Source: CAYTSA01 sp964440345
GTDB taxonomy: Bacteria > Desulfobacterota > Desulfovibrionia > Desulfovibrionales > Desulfovibrionaceae
Direction of reading: 5' to 3'
Assembly (NCBI GenBank): GCA_964440345.1
Contig: CAYTSA010000104.1
Coordinates: forward strand, 1 to 12,810
DNA: 12,810 nt
Below are positions 1-6,605 of the stretch, in pieces. Made by a program: the position numbers and the translations under genes. Every line of letters starts with the position of its first letter. The first letter of the stretch is position 1. The notes beneath the pieces are model-generated. The model did no database searches. It saw only the letters and a list, made by a program, of their open reading frames with translations, and was not told the DNA's origin.

Positions 1-397
1 GACCACAACCAACCTCCGTGTAGACAGGCAGAAAACAACCATTGCCGCATTAATTGCCACTATTCGGAGCTAGCTGCATAGCCACATAGTCGAATAAACA
101 GTTGCTGCCAAAAAATCGTTGCAGCTATAACCTGAAGAGTCTTTGCAACCTTGTTATTCTGTTGTTGCTCTGCAACAGATGAGCTTCACAACCTCCTCAA
201 TGCTCGAAAGAAAACAAAAAAAATGAAAGAATGGTTTTGTTGGTTTTGTACATGTTTTGCCGGTTGTTGTTGATTTCTGCAGCAAAGTCCCACACTGAGT
301 CCCACACACTCTTCAAGAAACGGTTTGATCACCATGCCGCTCGTTACGGCCATGAGCCTGGCTATACCTGCGCTCGCAGCGGCACTCCCCTGCATTT
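1..397. other. Left-edge region with no supportable gene
   Basis: This stretch is richer in A and T than the genes to its right and contains no open frame with recognisable protein character. It is downstream of the minus-strand methyltransferase. Visible structure is limited to short repeats: GGTTTTGT at 233-240 and 242-249, AGTCCCACAC at 286-295 and 298-307, and a small hairpin at 163-177 (TGTTGC, loop TCT, GCAACA). None of these is followed by a T-tract on either strand, so I do not call a terminator. It may be plain intergenic sequence or decayed material from an older gene or insertion. Confidence 0.5.
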
Positions 398-976
398 CTA
401 CAGCAGCTTTTCCACACAAAACAAGCAGACGGCGCCGCCAGGCTTGTTCACTGTTTCATAGCGCCCGGCTATCATCTTTTCATGCTTCAGACCTGCGGCC
501 CAGGCGGCAACGGCGTGTGTTTCTTCTTCGCCGCCAGGGTGGCCTGCATAGCAGACAACTGAAACAGCGCCGCCGGGCCGCACCAGGTCTAGTGCGGCGT
601 TCAGGGCCGGGAGCGTGGTCTCTGGCTGGGTGGTCACCTGCTTGTCGGAGCCGGGCAAAAACCCCAGGTTGAACGTGACGGCGGCTATGCGGCCGTGCAA
701 GGATTCAGGGATGATTGCGGCCATGGTTTCATGTCCGGCGCAATGCAGCTGCGTTCTGTGAGCCAGGCCGTGTTCCTGCAGGCGGGAAGCAGCGCTTTGC
801 AGAGCTTGTTGCTGCACGTCGAACACGTGTACGCAGCCAGCGTCGCCGACCAGGCCTGCAAGGAACACTGCGTCATGGCCGTTGCCGGCGGTGGCGTCCA
901 CAGCGGCGTCTCCCGGTTGCACAATGCGTTGAAGAAAGTGGTGAGCGAGACGGAGCGGAGAAATAAGCGTAGGCAT
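398..976 (-). CDS. mnmM: YtqB/MnmM-family SAM-dependent methyltransferase
   Basis: The 192-residue protein matches the YtqB family (formerly 'putative rRNA methylase'). Bacillus subtilis YtqB is now known as MnmM, which methylates 5-aminomethyl-uridine at the tRNA wobble position. Visible hallmarks are the SAM-binding motif DATAGNGHDAVFLA (residues 27-40), the family signature FNLGFLPGSDK followed by TQPETT (102-121), a 'LVRPGG' turn before a core strand (131-136), and YAGHPGGEEE (143-152). The length fits the family at about 190 residues. I chose the ATG at 976 over the one two codons upstream (982) because AGGA ends 6 nt before 976 but directly abuts 982. A much longer in-frame extension exists upstream but lacks protein character. 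The gene is divergent from the VKOR-like gene, with 183 bp between their starts. The family call is firm; the exact substrate is inferred from the Bacillus enzyme. Confidence 0.85.
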   Translation of the reverse strand: MPTLISPLRLAHHFLQRIVQPGDAAVDATAGNGHDAVFLAGLVGDAGCVHVFDVQQQALQSAASRLQEHGLAHRTQLHCAGHETMAAIIPESLHGRIAAVTFNLGFLPGSDKQVTTQPETTLPALNAALDLVRPGGAVSVVCYAGHPGGEEETHAVAAWAAGLKHEKMIAGRYETVNKPGGAVCLFCVEKLL

Positions 977-1159
977 GGGCATTCCTGTGAAAAAAAGTAC
1001 AATCTTTCCGTAAGGCTGGCAAACTTTGAGTGAGTGTGTAATCGTTCTGCAACAGCATACATTTTGTAAATGATATGGACAAGATGAATCAAGAAGTATA
1101 CATAGCGAAAATGCAGCTGGCTGTGGAGAGATAACCCGCATAGCAGAGGAAAAGACAGT

Positions 1160-1990
1160 ATGTCTCCAACAAACGGACAAAGAGCAGGTCGATGGCCCGG
1201 CGCGGTTGTGGCTGCAATCGGGACAGCGTTGTGTGTGCTTATGGCCCTTGGTCTGGGCGAGAGCCTGTGTATAACGCAAGGATGCAGCCTGCATGGCGAG
1301 GCAGGATTGCTAGGCGTCTCTTTCTGGTGGTGGGGCGCGCTGGGCTTCGCGTCCGCCGCCGGGCTTGCGGTTGCTGGTCTGGTGCGGCAGGCTTTTTACT
1401 TGGCCTTGGCCATGCTGGCGCTGGACGCCATGTTCTTGCTCTGGATGGCGTTTTCCGCAGTCTGCGCCAGCTGTTTGTTGGCTGCGGCTCTGCTGGCGGC
1501 GTTGGCCTTTGCGCTGCGGCCGCCTTCTGGCCGAGCCCGCGCTCTGTTGACTGCCGCAGCGCTGGTCTGGGCGCTGCTGTTCACGCCAAATCTTGTCAAC
1601 GCCGTCAAGGAGACAGCTTCTCCCTGGCCTGTGGCGGGCGAACAGGACGCAGTCATGCAGGTGTACTTTTGTCCCACGTGCGCAAGCTGCCAGAAATTGC
1701 TGTTCGACATGCTGCGCCAGGGCTGGGCGGATAACACAGCCTTTTTCCCGGTGGTCAATAACGAAACAGACCTGGCGTACGTGTGCTGCTTGCATGAAGA
1801 TTTGGCTGGAGGCGCAGACTTGGGCGAAGCGTTCGAAAGCATGCTGGCCCCAGAACCACGCTGTGCGCCGCCTTCTTTCTGGTCCAGCTTACAACTGCGT
1901 TTTGCTTTGTATCGCAATAAGATGCAGCTGTATTCACACGGCCAGACAAGCGTGCCGCTGCTACTGGCGCGCGGCCGGCCGCCTCTGTAA
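1160..1990 (+). CDS. VKOR-like membrane oxidoreductase with C-terminal thioredoxin-like domain
   Basis: The 276-residue protein has about five hydrophobic segments (roughly 12-34, 50-74, 77-98, 100-119, 128-146) and then a soluble domain. The membrane part fits the bacterial vitamin K epoxide reductase (VKOR) pattern: two loop cysteines (C37, C42) followed by a G-V-S-F-W-W-W-G stretch, then a CxxC (C102, C105, 'VCASCLL') near the last core helix. VKOR homologues oxidise periplasmic Dsb-type thiol carriers and pass electrons to quinones. The soluble part has 'VYFCPTCASC' (C171, C174, C177) and a possible cis-proline in TSVPLL (P266), as in a thioredoxin-like fold, so it may be the fused redox partner. 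GAGGA lies at 1146-1150, about 9 nt before the ATG. The likely role is disulfide formation or another periplasmic thiol-redox step. VKOR assignment is by motif spacing only; it could be an uncharacterised membrane thioredoxin. Confidence 0.6.
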   Translation: MSPTNGQRAGRWPGAVVAAIGTALCVLMALGLGESLCITQGCSLHGEAGLLGVSFWWWGALGFASAAGLAVAGLVRQAFYLALAMLALDAMFLLWMAFSAVCASCLLAAALLAALAFALRPPSGRARALLTAAALVWALLFTPNLVNAVKETASPWPVAGEQDAVMQVYFCPTCASCQKLLFDMLRQGWADNTAFFPVVNNETDLAYVCCLHEDLAGGADLGEAFESMLAPEPRCAPPSFWSSLQLRFALYRNKMQLYSHGQTSVPLLLARGRPPL

Positions 1991-2047
1991 AGCGTCATGG
2001 CAAGGCATTTTTCATCCCAAATAAGTATGAAAATATGGTAATGATTC

Positions 2048-2075
2048 TTTTCAAGGGTGTGAAATGGGTTATACT
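2048..2075 (+). promoter_or_regulatory. Candidate sigma-70 type promoter for the FecR-domain gene
   Basis: TATACT at 2070-2075 is a good -10 match. TTTTCA at 2048-2053 matches four of six -35 positions with 16 bp spacing. It lies about 110 bp upstream of the FecR-domain gene start in a 193-bp intergenic region of lower GC content. The match is by eye and no start site is known. Confidence 0.35.
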
Positions 2076-2183
2076 GTACTTCAGTGGTAGGGTTTCGTGC
2101 ACCTCACGTTCAGTTGTTTCTCCTATGCAGCACGCCTTGCGTCATCGTGTTCACATACAAAATTTTTTCCCCGAGGAGGCTCC

Positions 2184-3017
2184 ATGTTTTTGCACCGCAT
2201 TGCAGCGTTGGTCCTGTGTTGTTTCATTGTCTTGTCTGGTCAGGCGCTTGCCTGGAAAGCATCCAAACCTGTGGGCTTTGTTCAGGCTGCCCAGGGAACA
2301 GTCGCAGCTGTGTCGGAGAACAAGGCCCGGGTGTTGGAGGACGGGGATCCTCTGTACCTGGGCGAAATACTGGCAGTTATCGGGGCCGGCAAATGCCAGG
2401 TTCTCTTCCACGACGGCGGGTTTTTGGTCATGTCCGGCCCGGCAGTCGCCAAAGTGAATGATTTCGCCCACGTCTGGGGCAACAAGGACCCGGAAAACAA
2501 CCATATGCGCTATGCGCTGGGGCCTGGACTGTTTCGCATTGACTGCGGGCAGATACTGGCCAAAAACCATAGCGGCATGTCGGCGTCCACCCCGGTTGGC
2601 GACGTGGAACTGGACGGCAATATAGTTCTTCTGGAAATTGCCCAGCAAGGGTTTGGGGATGCTTTAAGCGACGTATTGCAAAGAATGCCCGCCAGCGCCG
2701 GTGAGCTGACGGAGCTTTTCGAGACGTCTGCTCGACAGCCTGCGGCCATGCGCGTGGCGTATCAAAGCGGTTCTGACACGCGGCCATTGACCGTGCGCGC
2801 CGACGGTGGAACGCAGCAGATTGGCTTTCGCACTGGGTACGTCTTTGGCGAGGGCCAGCCTGTGCTTATGGAGGAACCCATGAGCTACGCCCCCTGGAGC
2901 CGGTTGGAACGCTTTACCGACGTGGACGTGCCCCAGGCTTACTCGATTATGCTGGGCGACGACTACGGAGGAGCCGGCGGCGGAAGCGACGGCGGGGACG
3001 CCGGCTGCGGTTGTTAG
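2184..3017 (+). CDS. Exported FecR-domain protein with Gly-rich, Cys-ending tail
   Basis: The protein is 277 residues from the ATG at 2184, chosen because GAGGAGG (2173-2179) is at ideal spacing and the N-terminus becomes a typical signal peptide (MFLHRIAALVLCC to about SGQALA, residues 1-23). Residues about 30-92 match the FecR domain pattern: 'VQAAQGTVAAV', a D-G-D-x-L-x-x-G-E turn, 'KCQVLFHDGG' and a hydrophobic strand. A second half, 'LGPGLFRIDCG...SASTPVGDVELDG' (111-145), corresponds to the TPV...G part of FecR domains. The last 20 residues are glycine and aspartate rich, ending GDAGCGC. No FecI-type sigma factor or TonB receptor is adjacent, so a classical iron-regulation role is not supported; many FecR-domain proteins are envelope proteins of unknown role. 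C71, C121, C275 and C277 are available for disulfides. The function is unknown. Confidence 0.7.
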   Translation: MFLHRIAALVLCCFIVLSGQALAWKASKPVGFVQAAQGTVAAVSENKARVLEDGDPLYLGEILAVIGAGKCQVLFHDGGFLVMSGPAVAKVNDFAHVWGNKDPENNHMRYALGPGLFRIDCGQILAKNHSGMSASTPVGDVELDGNIVLLEIAQQGFGDALSDVLQRMPASAGELTELFETSARQPAAMRVAYQSGSDTRPLTVRADGGTQQIGFRTGYVFGEGQPVLMEEPMSYAPWSRLERFTDVDVPQAYSIMLGDDYGGAGGGSDGGDAGCGC

Positions 3018-3073
3018 AGCATTTCAATCGTTAAATGCTATAGAGCAGTTTCCATTGAAAATGTTCAGCTGCT
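3018..3073. repeat. Palindromic repeat pair in a convergent intergenic region
   Basis: Directly after the FecR gene are two related elements. AGCATTT at 3018-3024 pairs with AAATGCT at 3033-3039. A second element at 3042-3073 begins AGAGCA, has the core CCATTGAAAATG and ends GCTGCT. Allowing two one-base gaps, the second resembles the reverse complement of the third palindrome in the 103-bp repeat at 6188-6493, whose core is also CCATTGAAAATG. I read it as a dispersed palindromic family. The stem-loops could also act as weak transcript ends for the converging genes, but no T-tract follows on either strand. Confidence 0.5.
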
Positions 3074-3125
3074 TTTGTTACTTGCAGCAGAATGTTGTTG
3101 ACAGCCTGCTCTGGCTGCTTCGCAG

Positions 3126-4343
3126 CTATTCTTGTTGCGGCAGGGTTAGCGAGAGGCCGGCAGCCAGTACCGTGCAGCAGGCAGACGCAGCAAAGCTGAT
3201 GGAAAAACTGCCTGTAACGTCAGCCAGCCAGCCGGCGGCAGTGGGGCCTATGACTTGGCCCACTGCGAAAAAGAAGGTAATAATGGAAAAGCCCAGGGCG
3301 GCACGGCCAGGACCCAGGCGGTCGCCCACTGTGGCGGACATGATGGTGGGGACGGACCAGACGGCGCCGCCGTACAAGGCCACAGACAGGTAGATAGGGA
3401 TATTGCCCAGATGCAGGCTGGCCAGGGCGTAGGCCGCGGTCTGCACAGCAAATGCCGCGGCCAGGCCAGTTTTGCGTGTAGTAACGTCGGAAAGTTTGCC
3501 GAACAAGGGGCCGGAGAGCAAGCTGCAGGCGCCCACCCAGGACCAGAACTGCCCGGCTGTGCTGTTGCTAAAGCCATGTTCGTCTATGAGCGCGGTGACG
3601 AAAAATGTGCCGTACACGATGTACGACAGGCCGAAAAGGCAGTAGACGGCGCCCAGATGACAGAGCAGCCGGCGTTCCTGTGCGCTGAGCCGCATATCTG
3701 GAGGAGGCGGCGGCGTGCGCTTGCCGTGGTCACCAGCCATGGCCAATCCTTTGTCCTCCGGGCGGTCCCGCAACAACAGCCAGGCCGCCAGGCTGGCCCC
3801 GGCGCAGACCATCGCCAATGTTCCCCAGCCCCAGCGCCAGCCCGCCAGCTGATCCAGATACGGCACGAGAAAGCCGGAGACCAGAATGCCCAGGCCGTTG
3901 CCTCCGATGACCACGCCGGTGGCGGCTCCGCGCAGAGAAGGCGCAAACCAGTGCGACATCAGGGCCATCATGGGTATGTTCGCGGCCCCGGAACCCACGC
4001 CTGTAACTGTGTAACAGAGCAAGGCGCCGCTGTAGGAGCCGGCCGCAGCCAGCAAGCCCATGGAGCCGGCAATGAGCAGCAAGCCCAGGGCGATGGACAA
4101 GCGAAAACCGGCCCGCTTGGCCAGGGCAGGGGCCAGGGCCACCATGGCCAGATAGCCGATGAAATAGCCCGTGCCAATGTATCCCCTCTGAGAATAGCTC
4201 AGCTCCAGGGCCTCAGCCATGGGCGGCAACAGCACGCCGAAAGCGAACCGGGCTAAACCCAGGCACGAAAACATGACCAGCACGCCGCAGGCCACAATGA
4301 CCCAGCCGTAGTGGATGGTTTTTACAGAGTAGTCGGCGTGCAA
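3126..4343 (-). CDS. Major facilitator superfamily transporter
   Basis: The 405-residue protein is almost entirely hydrophobic, with about 12 membrane segments in two halves separated by a charged, proline-rich loop (about residues 205-225, 'RTPPPPPDMRLS'). The N-terminal features 'GLARFAFGVLLPPM' and 'LSYSQRGYIGTGYFIGYL' recall the YbfB/YjiJ-type MFS proteins, though I cannot assign a subfamily firmly or name a substrate. Loop motifs such as 'FGKLSDVTTRKTG' fit the MFS signature after helix 8. Translation starts at TTG: AAGGAGA lies 7 nt upstream, and the next in-frame ATG would remove most of the first helix. The gene lies 78 bp downstream of a periplasmic binding-protein gene on the same strand and may be co-transcribed with it. 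MFS carriers do not normally use such binding proteins, so the pairing may mean shared substrate or mere proximity. Confidence 0.85.
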   Translation of the reverse strand: MHADYSVKTIHYGWVIVACGVLVMFSCLGLARFAFGVLLPPMAEALELSYSQRGYIGTGYFIGYLAMVALAPALAKRAGFRLSIALGLLLIAGSMGLLAAAGSYSGALLCYTVTGVGSGAANIPMMALMSHWFAPSLRGAATGVVIGGNGLGILVSGFLVPYLDQLAGWRWGWGTLAMVCAGASLAAWLLLRDRPEDKGLAMAGDHGKRTPPPPPDMRLSAQERRLLCHLGAVYCLFGLSYIVYGTFFVTALIDEHGFSNSTAGQFWSWVGACSLLSGPLFGKLSDVTTRKTGLAAAFAVQTAAYALASLHLGNIPIYLSVALYGGAVWSVPTIMSATVGDRLGPGRAALGFSIITFFFAVGQVIGPTAAGWLADVTGSFSISFAASACCTVLAAGLSLTLPQQE

Positions 4344-4350
4344 GGCGGGG

Positions 4351-4357
4351 TCTCCTT
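4351..4357 (-). promoter_or_regulatory. Ribosome binding site that fixes the TTG start of the MFS gene
   Basis: On the minus strand AAGGAGA is followed by a 7-nt spacer (CCCCGCC) and then TTG at 4343-4341. This near-consensus site is the reason for choosing a TTG start. Confidence 0.75.
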
Positions 4358-4421
4358 TCCCGTTCGCACGGAGATATCCGCGCCGGGCAAGTACGGCTTT
4401 TCTCGGCGGCGCAGCGCGGCG

Positions 4422-5177
4422 TCAGTCTTCCAGGAACACCCGCCATTTCTTTTTTAAGTGCACAACAGTGTCTGCATTTTCTTGCATCCAACTATTGAAG
4501 TCTTCAATGACGGCAGGATGATCAATGCTGGACAGGTAGTAGCTGTCCCGGGTGTGGGGCAGAGAATCGTCAAAGACGAGGGCGTTTACCAAGCCCATTT
4601 CCCGCAGTCTTTCTTTGGCGACAGAGACGTTGACATAGGAGCCGTCCAGCCGGCCCTTGGCGGTCATGTGCAGCAAGCTTTGCAGGCTGGTGTTTTCAGA
4701 AAGCTGCACGTCGCCCTTTTCAATGTCGGACAAAAAGTCCCAGGGAGTGAACCCCAGCACAGTGCCCAAGGTCTGCAACTCGTGCTTTTTGCCTTTATTT
4801 TCCGGAAGCACCATGACGCCGTCGATGTACTCCACCACCGGATCAGAGTAGTGAACGTCCACGCCCATGCGCAGTCCACGAACCCAGTTAGGGTTGTCAG
4901 GGTATTTGCAATCCAGGCTTTTCTGCACGAAAAAAGTATGGGAAAGACGCTTCACCGGCAAGGCTTCAAATGTCAGGGCGTAGGACTGATCTGCGGCAAA
5001 GGCGTCGAACAGCTCGCGCGCAAAGCCTGTGTACTGTCCTTCAGCCCATGCATAGTGGGGCAGATAGGGAACTTTTTCCACGCCAACGACATACGCATTT
5101 TCTGCGCGGGCGTGGAGCGGCGGCAGCGCCAGCATAAACGCAAGGGCGCACGCAAGGGCAAGCAACAAACTGCGCAT
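4422..5177 (-). CDS. Periplasmic substrate-binding protein, paralog 1
   Basis: The protein is 251 residues with a signal peptide (MRSLLLALACALAFMLALPP to about HARA, residues 1-25). The ATG at 5177 is preceded by GGGAGG (5184-5189) with 6 nt spacing. The fold appears to be the type-II periplasmic binding protein of the family-3 solute-binding group (SBP_bac_3-like), judged by length and overall pattern. Shared with the two neighbouring paralogs are 'VGVE..PYLPHY.W' (31-44), 'GFARELFDAFA' (51-61), 'LPVKRL' (73-78), 'KYPDNP.W' (91-98), 'YSDPVVEYIDGV.VLPENKGK' (110-130), 'LGFTPWD', 'SLPHTR' and a C-terminal 'W.QENAD' helix. No permease or ATPase gene is adjacent. The ligand is not predictable; amino-acid-like molecules are only a family-level guess. 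It could be an uptake protein for a distant transporter or a sensing protein for a receptor. Confidence 0.8.
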   Translation of the reverse strand: MRSLLLALACALAFMLALPPLHARAENAYVVGVEKVPYLPHYAWAEGQYTGFARELFDAFAADQSYALTFEALPVKRLSHTFFVQKSLDCKYPDNPNWVRGLRMGVDVHYSDPVVEYIDGVMVLPENKGKKHELQTLGTVLGFTPWDFLSDIEKGDVQLSENTSLQSLLHMTAKGRLDGSYVNVSVAKERLREMGLVNALVFDDSLPHTRDSYYLSSIDHPAVIEDFNSWMQENADTVVHLKKKWRVFLED

Positions 5178-5382
5178 TGGCAACCTCCCGATGATATGTA
5201 TTGATTGCAAGAAGTACCACAGGAGAACGCGCGCCTGCAACACGTGCTGTGCGCCCCAAATCCACCGCCTTGCGGCGGCGTCTCGTTGGTGATGGTTTTG
5301 TACTTGTAAACGCAATCTGTCTGTGTGGTTTTCCAAACACAGCGAGGTGTTGGGGCGGCTGATCAGGCTATGGCGTCAGGGT

Positions 5383-5399
5383 GGGGCTTATTCAGCCCC
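5383..5399 (-). terminator. Hairpin after binding-protein paralog 2
   Basis: GGGGCT at 5383-5388 and AGCCCC at 5394-5399 form a perfect 6-bp stem with a 5-nt loop, directly beyond the stop codon of paralog 2. No T-tract follows in the minus-strand direction, so this is at best a weak terminator or a 3'-end stabilising structure. Further along the same transcript, before paralog 1, CCGCC/GGCGG (5265-5269 and 5274-5278) forms a second stem, with a GCAA tetraloop in the RNA sense. Confidence 0.4.
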
Positions 5400-5400
5400 C

Positions 5401-6156
5401 CTAATCCACCTCAATTCCCCACGTCTGTTTCATTGTTTTTATACGGTCAGCGTTGTCTTGCATCCATCTATTGAATTTCCATATAACGTATGGATGGCTG
5501 ATCGTGGAGAGGTGATACTGTGACCGGACGTGGGGGAGCGAGGGATCGAAGACTAGCTTTTTTTCCTGGCCCATGGCAGCCAAGGCATTGCGGGCGACAG
5601 ACACGTTGACATAGGCTCCTTGCACGCGGCCTTTGATGGTCATTAGCAACAAATTTTGGAGCTTGCTGTTTTCAGAAACAGTAAGTGTCCCTTCTTCGAT
5701 GGCTTCCAGGTATTTGACAGGGGTGAACCCCCGCAAGGACCCCAAGCTTTCGAGGGGGTCGAGCTTGCCCTTGTTGTGCGGTAAAACAAGGACCCCGTCC
5801 ACAAAAGCGGCCACTGGGCCGCTGTAAATGACGTTCTTGTTCTCTCTCAGCGCGGTAGTCCAGTACGGGTTGTCTGGATACTTGAGGTCGATTTTCGTGG
5901 GGGTGTTGAAAAAAAGCATATTCAACCGCTTAACGGGAAAGGCCTTGTACGTGAGGCGGTAATCGGCGTCCTGCGCAAAGGCGTCGAACAAGAGCCTGGC
6001 GAATCCTCCGTATTCATTGCCGTCCCAGGCATAGTGGGGCAGATAGGATATTTCTTCGACTCCCACCGTGAGCATGCGGTCGTCAGTGGCGGCGGCAGGA
6101 GCCGAGAGCAGCAATACAGTGCACGCAGCAAAAAGAGCGTATAGTGCTTTCGGCAT
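5401..6156 (-). CDS. Periplasmic substrate-binding protein, paralog 2 (divergent binding segment)
   Basis: The protein is 251 residues with a signal peptide (MPKALYALFAACTVLLLSAP, cleavage about AAA-T at 23). The ATG at 6156 has GGGAG about 7 nt upstream; an upstream ATG at 6228 would start inside repeat sequence. It shares the family framework: 'VGVEEISYLPHYAWDG' (31-46), 'YGGFARLLFDAFA' (49-61), 'FPVKRL', 'LKYPDNPYW', 'SLPHVRSQY' and 'NRWMQDNAD'. The segment that reads YSDPVVEYIDGV...LPENKG in its two neighbours is here YSGPVAAFVDGV...LPHNKG, so several otherwise invariant polar residues are replaced. That suggests a changed or lost ligand preference. The gene begins 31 bp from a 103-bp tandem repeat array, so its 5' leader is unusual. 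Its role is the same open question as for the other two paralogs. Confidence 0.8.
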   Translation of the reverse strand: MPKALYALFAACTVLLLSAPAAATDDRMLTVGVEEISYLPHYAWDGNEYGGFARLLFDAFAQDADYRLTYKAFPVKRLNMLFFNTPTKIDLKYPDNPYWTTALRENKNVIYSGPVAAFVDGVLVLPHNKGKLDPLESLGSLRGFTPVKYLEAIEEGTLTVSENSKLQNLLLMTIKGRVQGAYVNVSVARNALAAMGQEKKLVFDPSLPHVRSQYHLSTISHPYVIWKFNRWMQDNADRIKTMKQTWGIEVD

Positions 6157-6187
6157 GTCTGGCTCCCAGTCGCGTTGGGTGTTTTTG

Positions 6188-6493
6188 AGCGCATTATCGC
6201 GTTGAGTCAACGCTCGCTCCTGAAACAATGTGCCATTGTTTCATGAAAATGCATAAGAGCATCTAACCATTTTCAATGGTAACATGCTCTAGCGCATTAT
6301 CGCGTTGAGTCAACGCTCGCTCCTGAAACAATGTGCCATTGTTTCNNNNNNNNNNNNNNNNNNNNNNNNNNNNNNNNNNNNNNNNNNNNNNNNNNNNNNN
6401 NNNNNNNNNNNNNNNNNNNNNNNNNNNNNNNNNNNNNNNNNNNNNATGAAAATGCATAAGAGCATCTAACCATTTTCAATGGTAACATGCTCT
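6188..6493. repeat. Tandem 103-bp repeat, each unit with three palindromes, split by an assembly gap
   Basis: A 103-bp unit starts at 6188 and restarts at 6291. The second copy is interrupted after 55 bases by 100 N, and the remaining 48 bases resume exactly in register at 6446-6493. In the first copy, palindrome 1 is GCGTTGA-G-TCAACGC (6199-6213). Palindrome 2 is a 10-bp stem TGAAACAATG/CATTGTTTCA with a TGC loop (6221-6243). Palindrome 3 is a 16-bp stem with two mismatches and a 3-nt loop (6256-6290, arms starting AGAGCAT and ending ATGCTCT). At least two copies exist. There is no spacer variation as in CRISPR and no coding capacity. It resembles BIME-like or small non-autonomous element arrays, but I cannot name a family. 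Confidence 0.85.
6346..6445. other. 100-N scaffold gap inside the tandem repeat
   Basis: Exactly 100 undetermined bases, a conventional placeholder for a gap of unknown size. The sequence on both sides is repeat, and the flanks join in perfect repeat register when the N are removed. The assembler most likely broke or collapsed the array here. The distance between binding-protein paralogs 2 and 3 is therefore unreliable. Confidence 0.95.
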
Positions 6494-6549
6494 AAAAACT
6501 ATGGTTTTGCTTGCAGCAGGAGCAGCAACAGCGGCGTATGTAGTACGGA

Positions 6550-6573
6550 GCCGGGCGCCGTTACGCGCCCGGC
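6550..6573 (-). terminator. GC-rich hairpin downstream of binding-protein paralog 3
   Basis: GCCGGGCGC (6550-6558) and GCGCCCGGC (6565-6573) form a perfect 9-bp stem with a 6-nt loop, 32 bp beyond the stop codon of paralog 3. The minus-strand continuation lacks a T-tract, whereas the plus-strand side has only TTT. The strength and position of the stem make a transcript-end role plausible. Confidence 0.5.
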
Positions 6574-6605
6574 TTTGCCAAGGGAAACGTTGCAATCACA
6601 GCGGC

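Noticed and set aside
325..672. Plus-strand frame with a hydrophobic, signal-peptide-like start
   Set aside because: It overlaps the methyltransferase on the opposite strand and becomes Arg-rich low-complexity sequence after the first 30 residues; no good ribosome binding site.
1971..1982. Perfect 12-bp GC palindrome (GCGGCCGGCCGC) at the end of the VKOR-like gene as a terminator
   Set aside because: It has no loop, lies inside the coding sequence and is not followed by a T-tract; explained by GC-rich codons for Arg-Gly-Arg-Pro.
3255..4256. Long plus-strand open frame (333 codons) opposite the MFS gene
   Set aside because: It is exactly antisense to a clear 12-helix transporter and has low-complexity composition rich in G, A, Q and H; a shadow of the GC-rich coding strand.
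4458..5204. Plus-strand open frame opposite binding-protein paralog 1
   Set aside because: Mirror of a well-supported exported protein; the three paralogs all give similar antisense frames, as expected from shared codon use.
6263..6488. Short open frames spanning the 100-N gap
   Set aside because: They exist only because undetermined bases contain no stop codon; the sequence on both sides is palindromic repeat.
6188..6493. CRISPR array
   Set aside because: The 103-bp units are identical over their full length, with no variable spacers, and the palindromes are too long and too many per unit.
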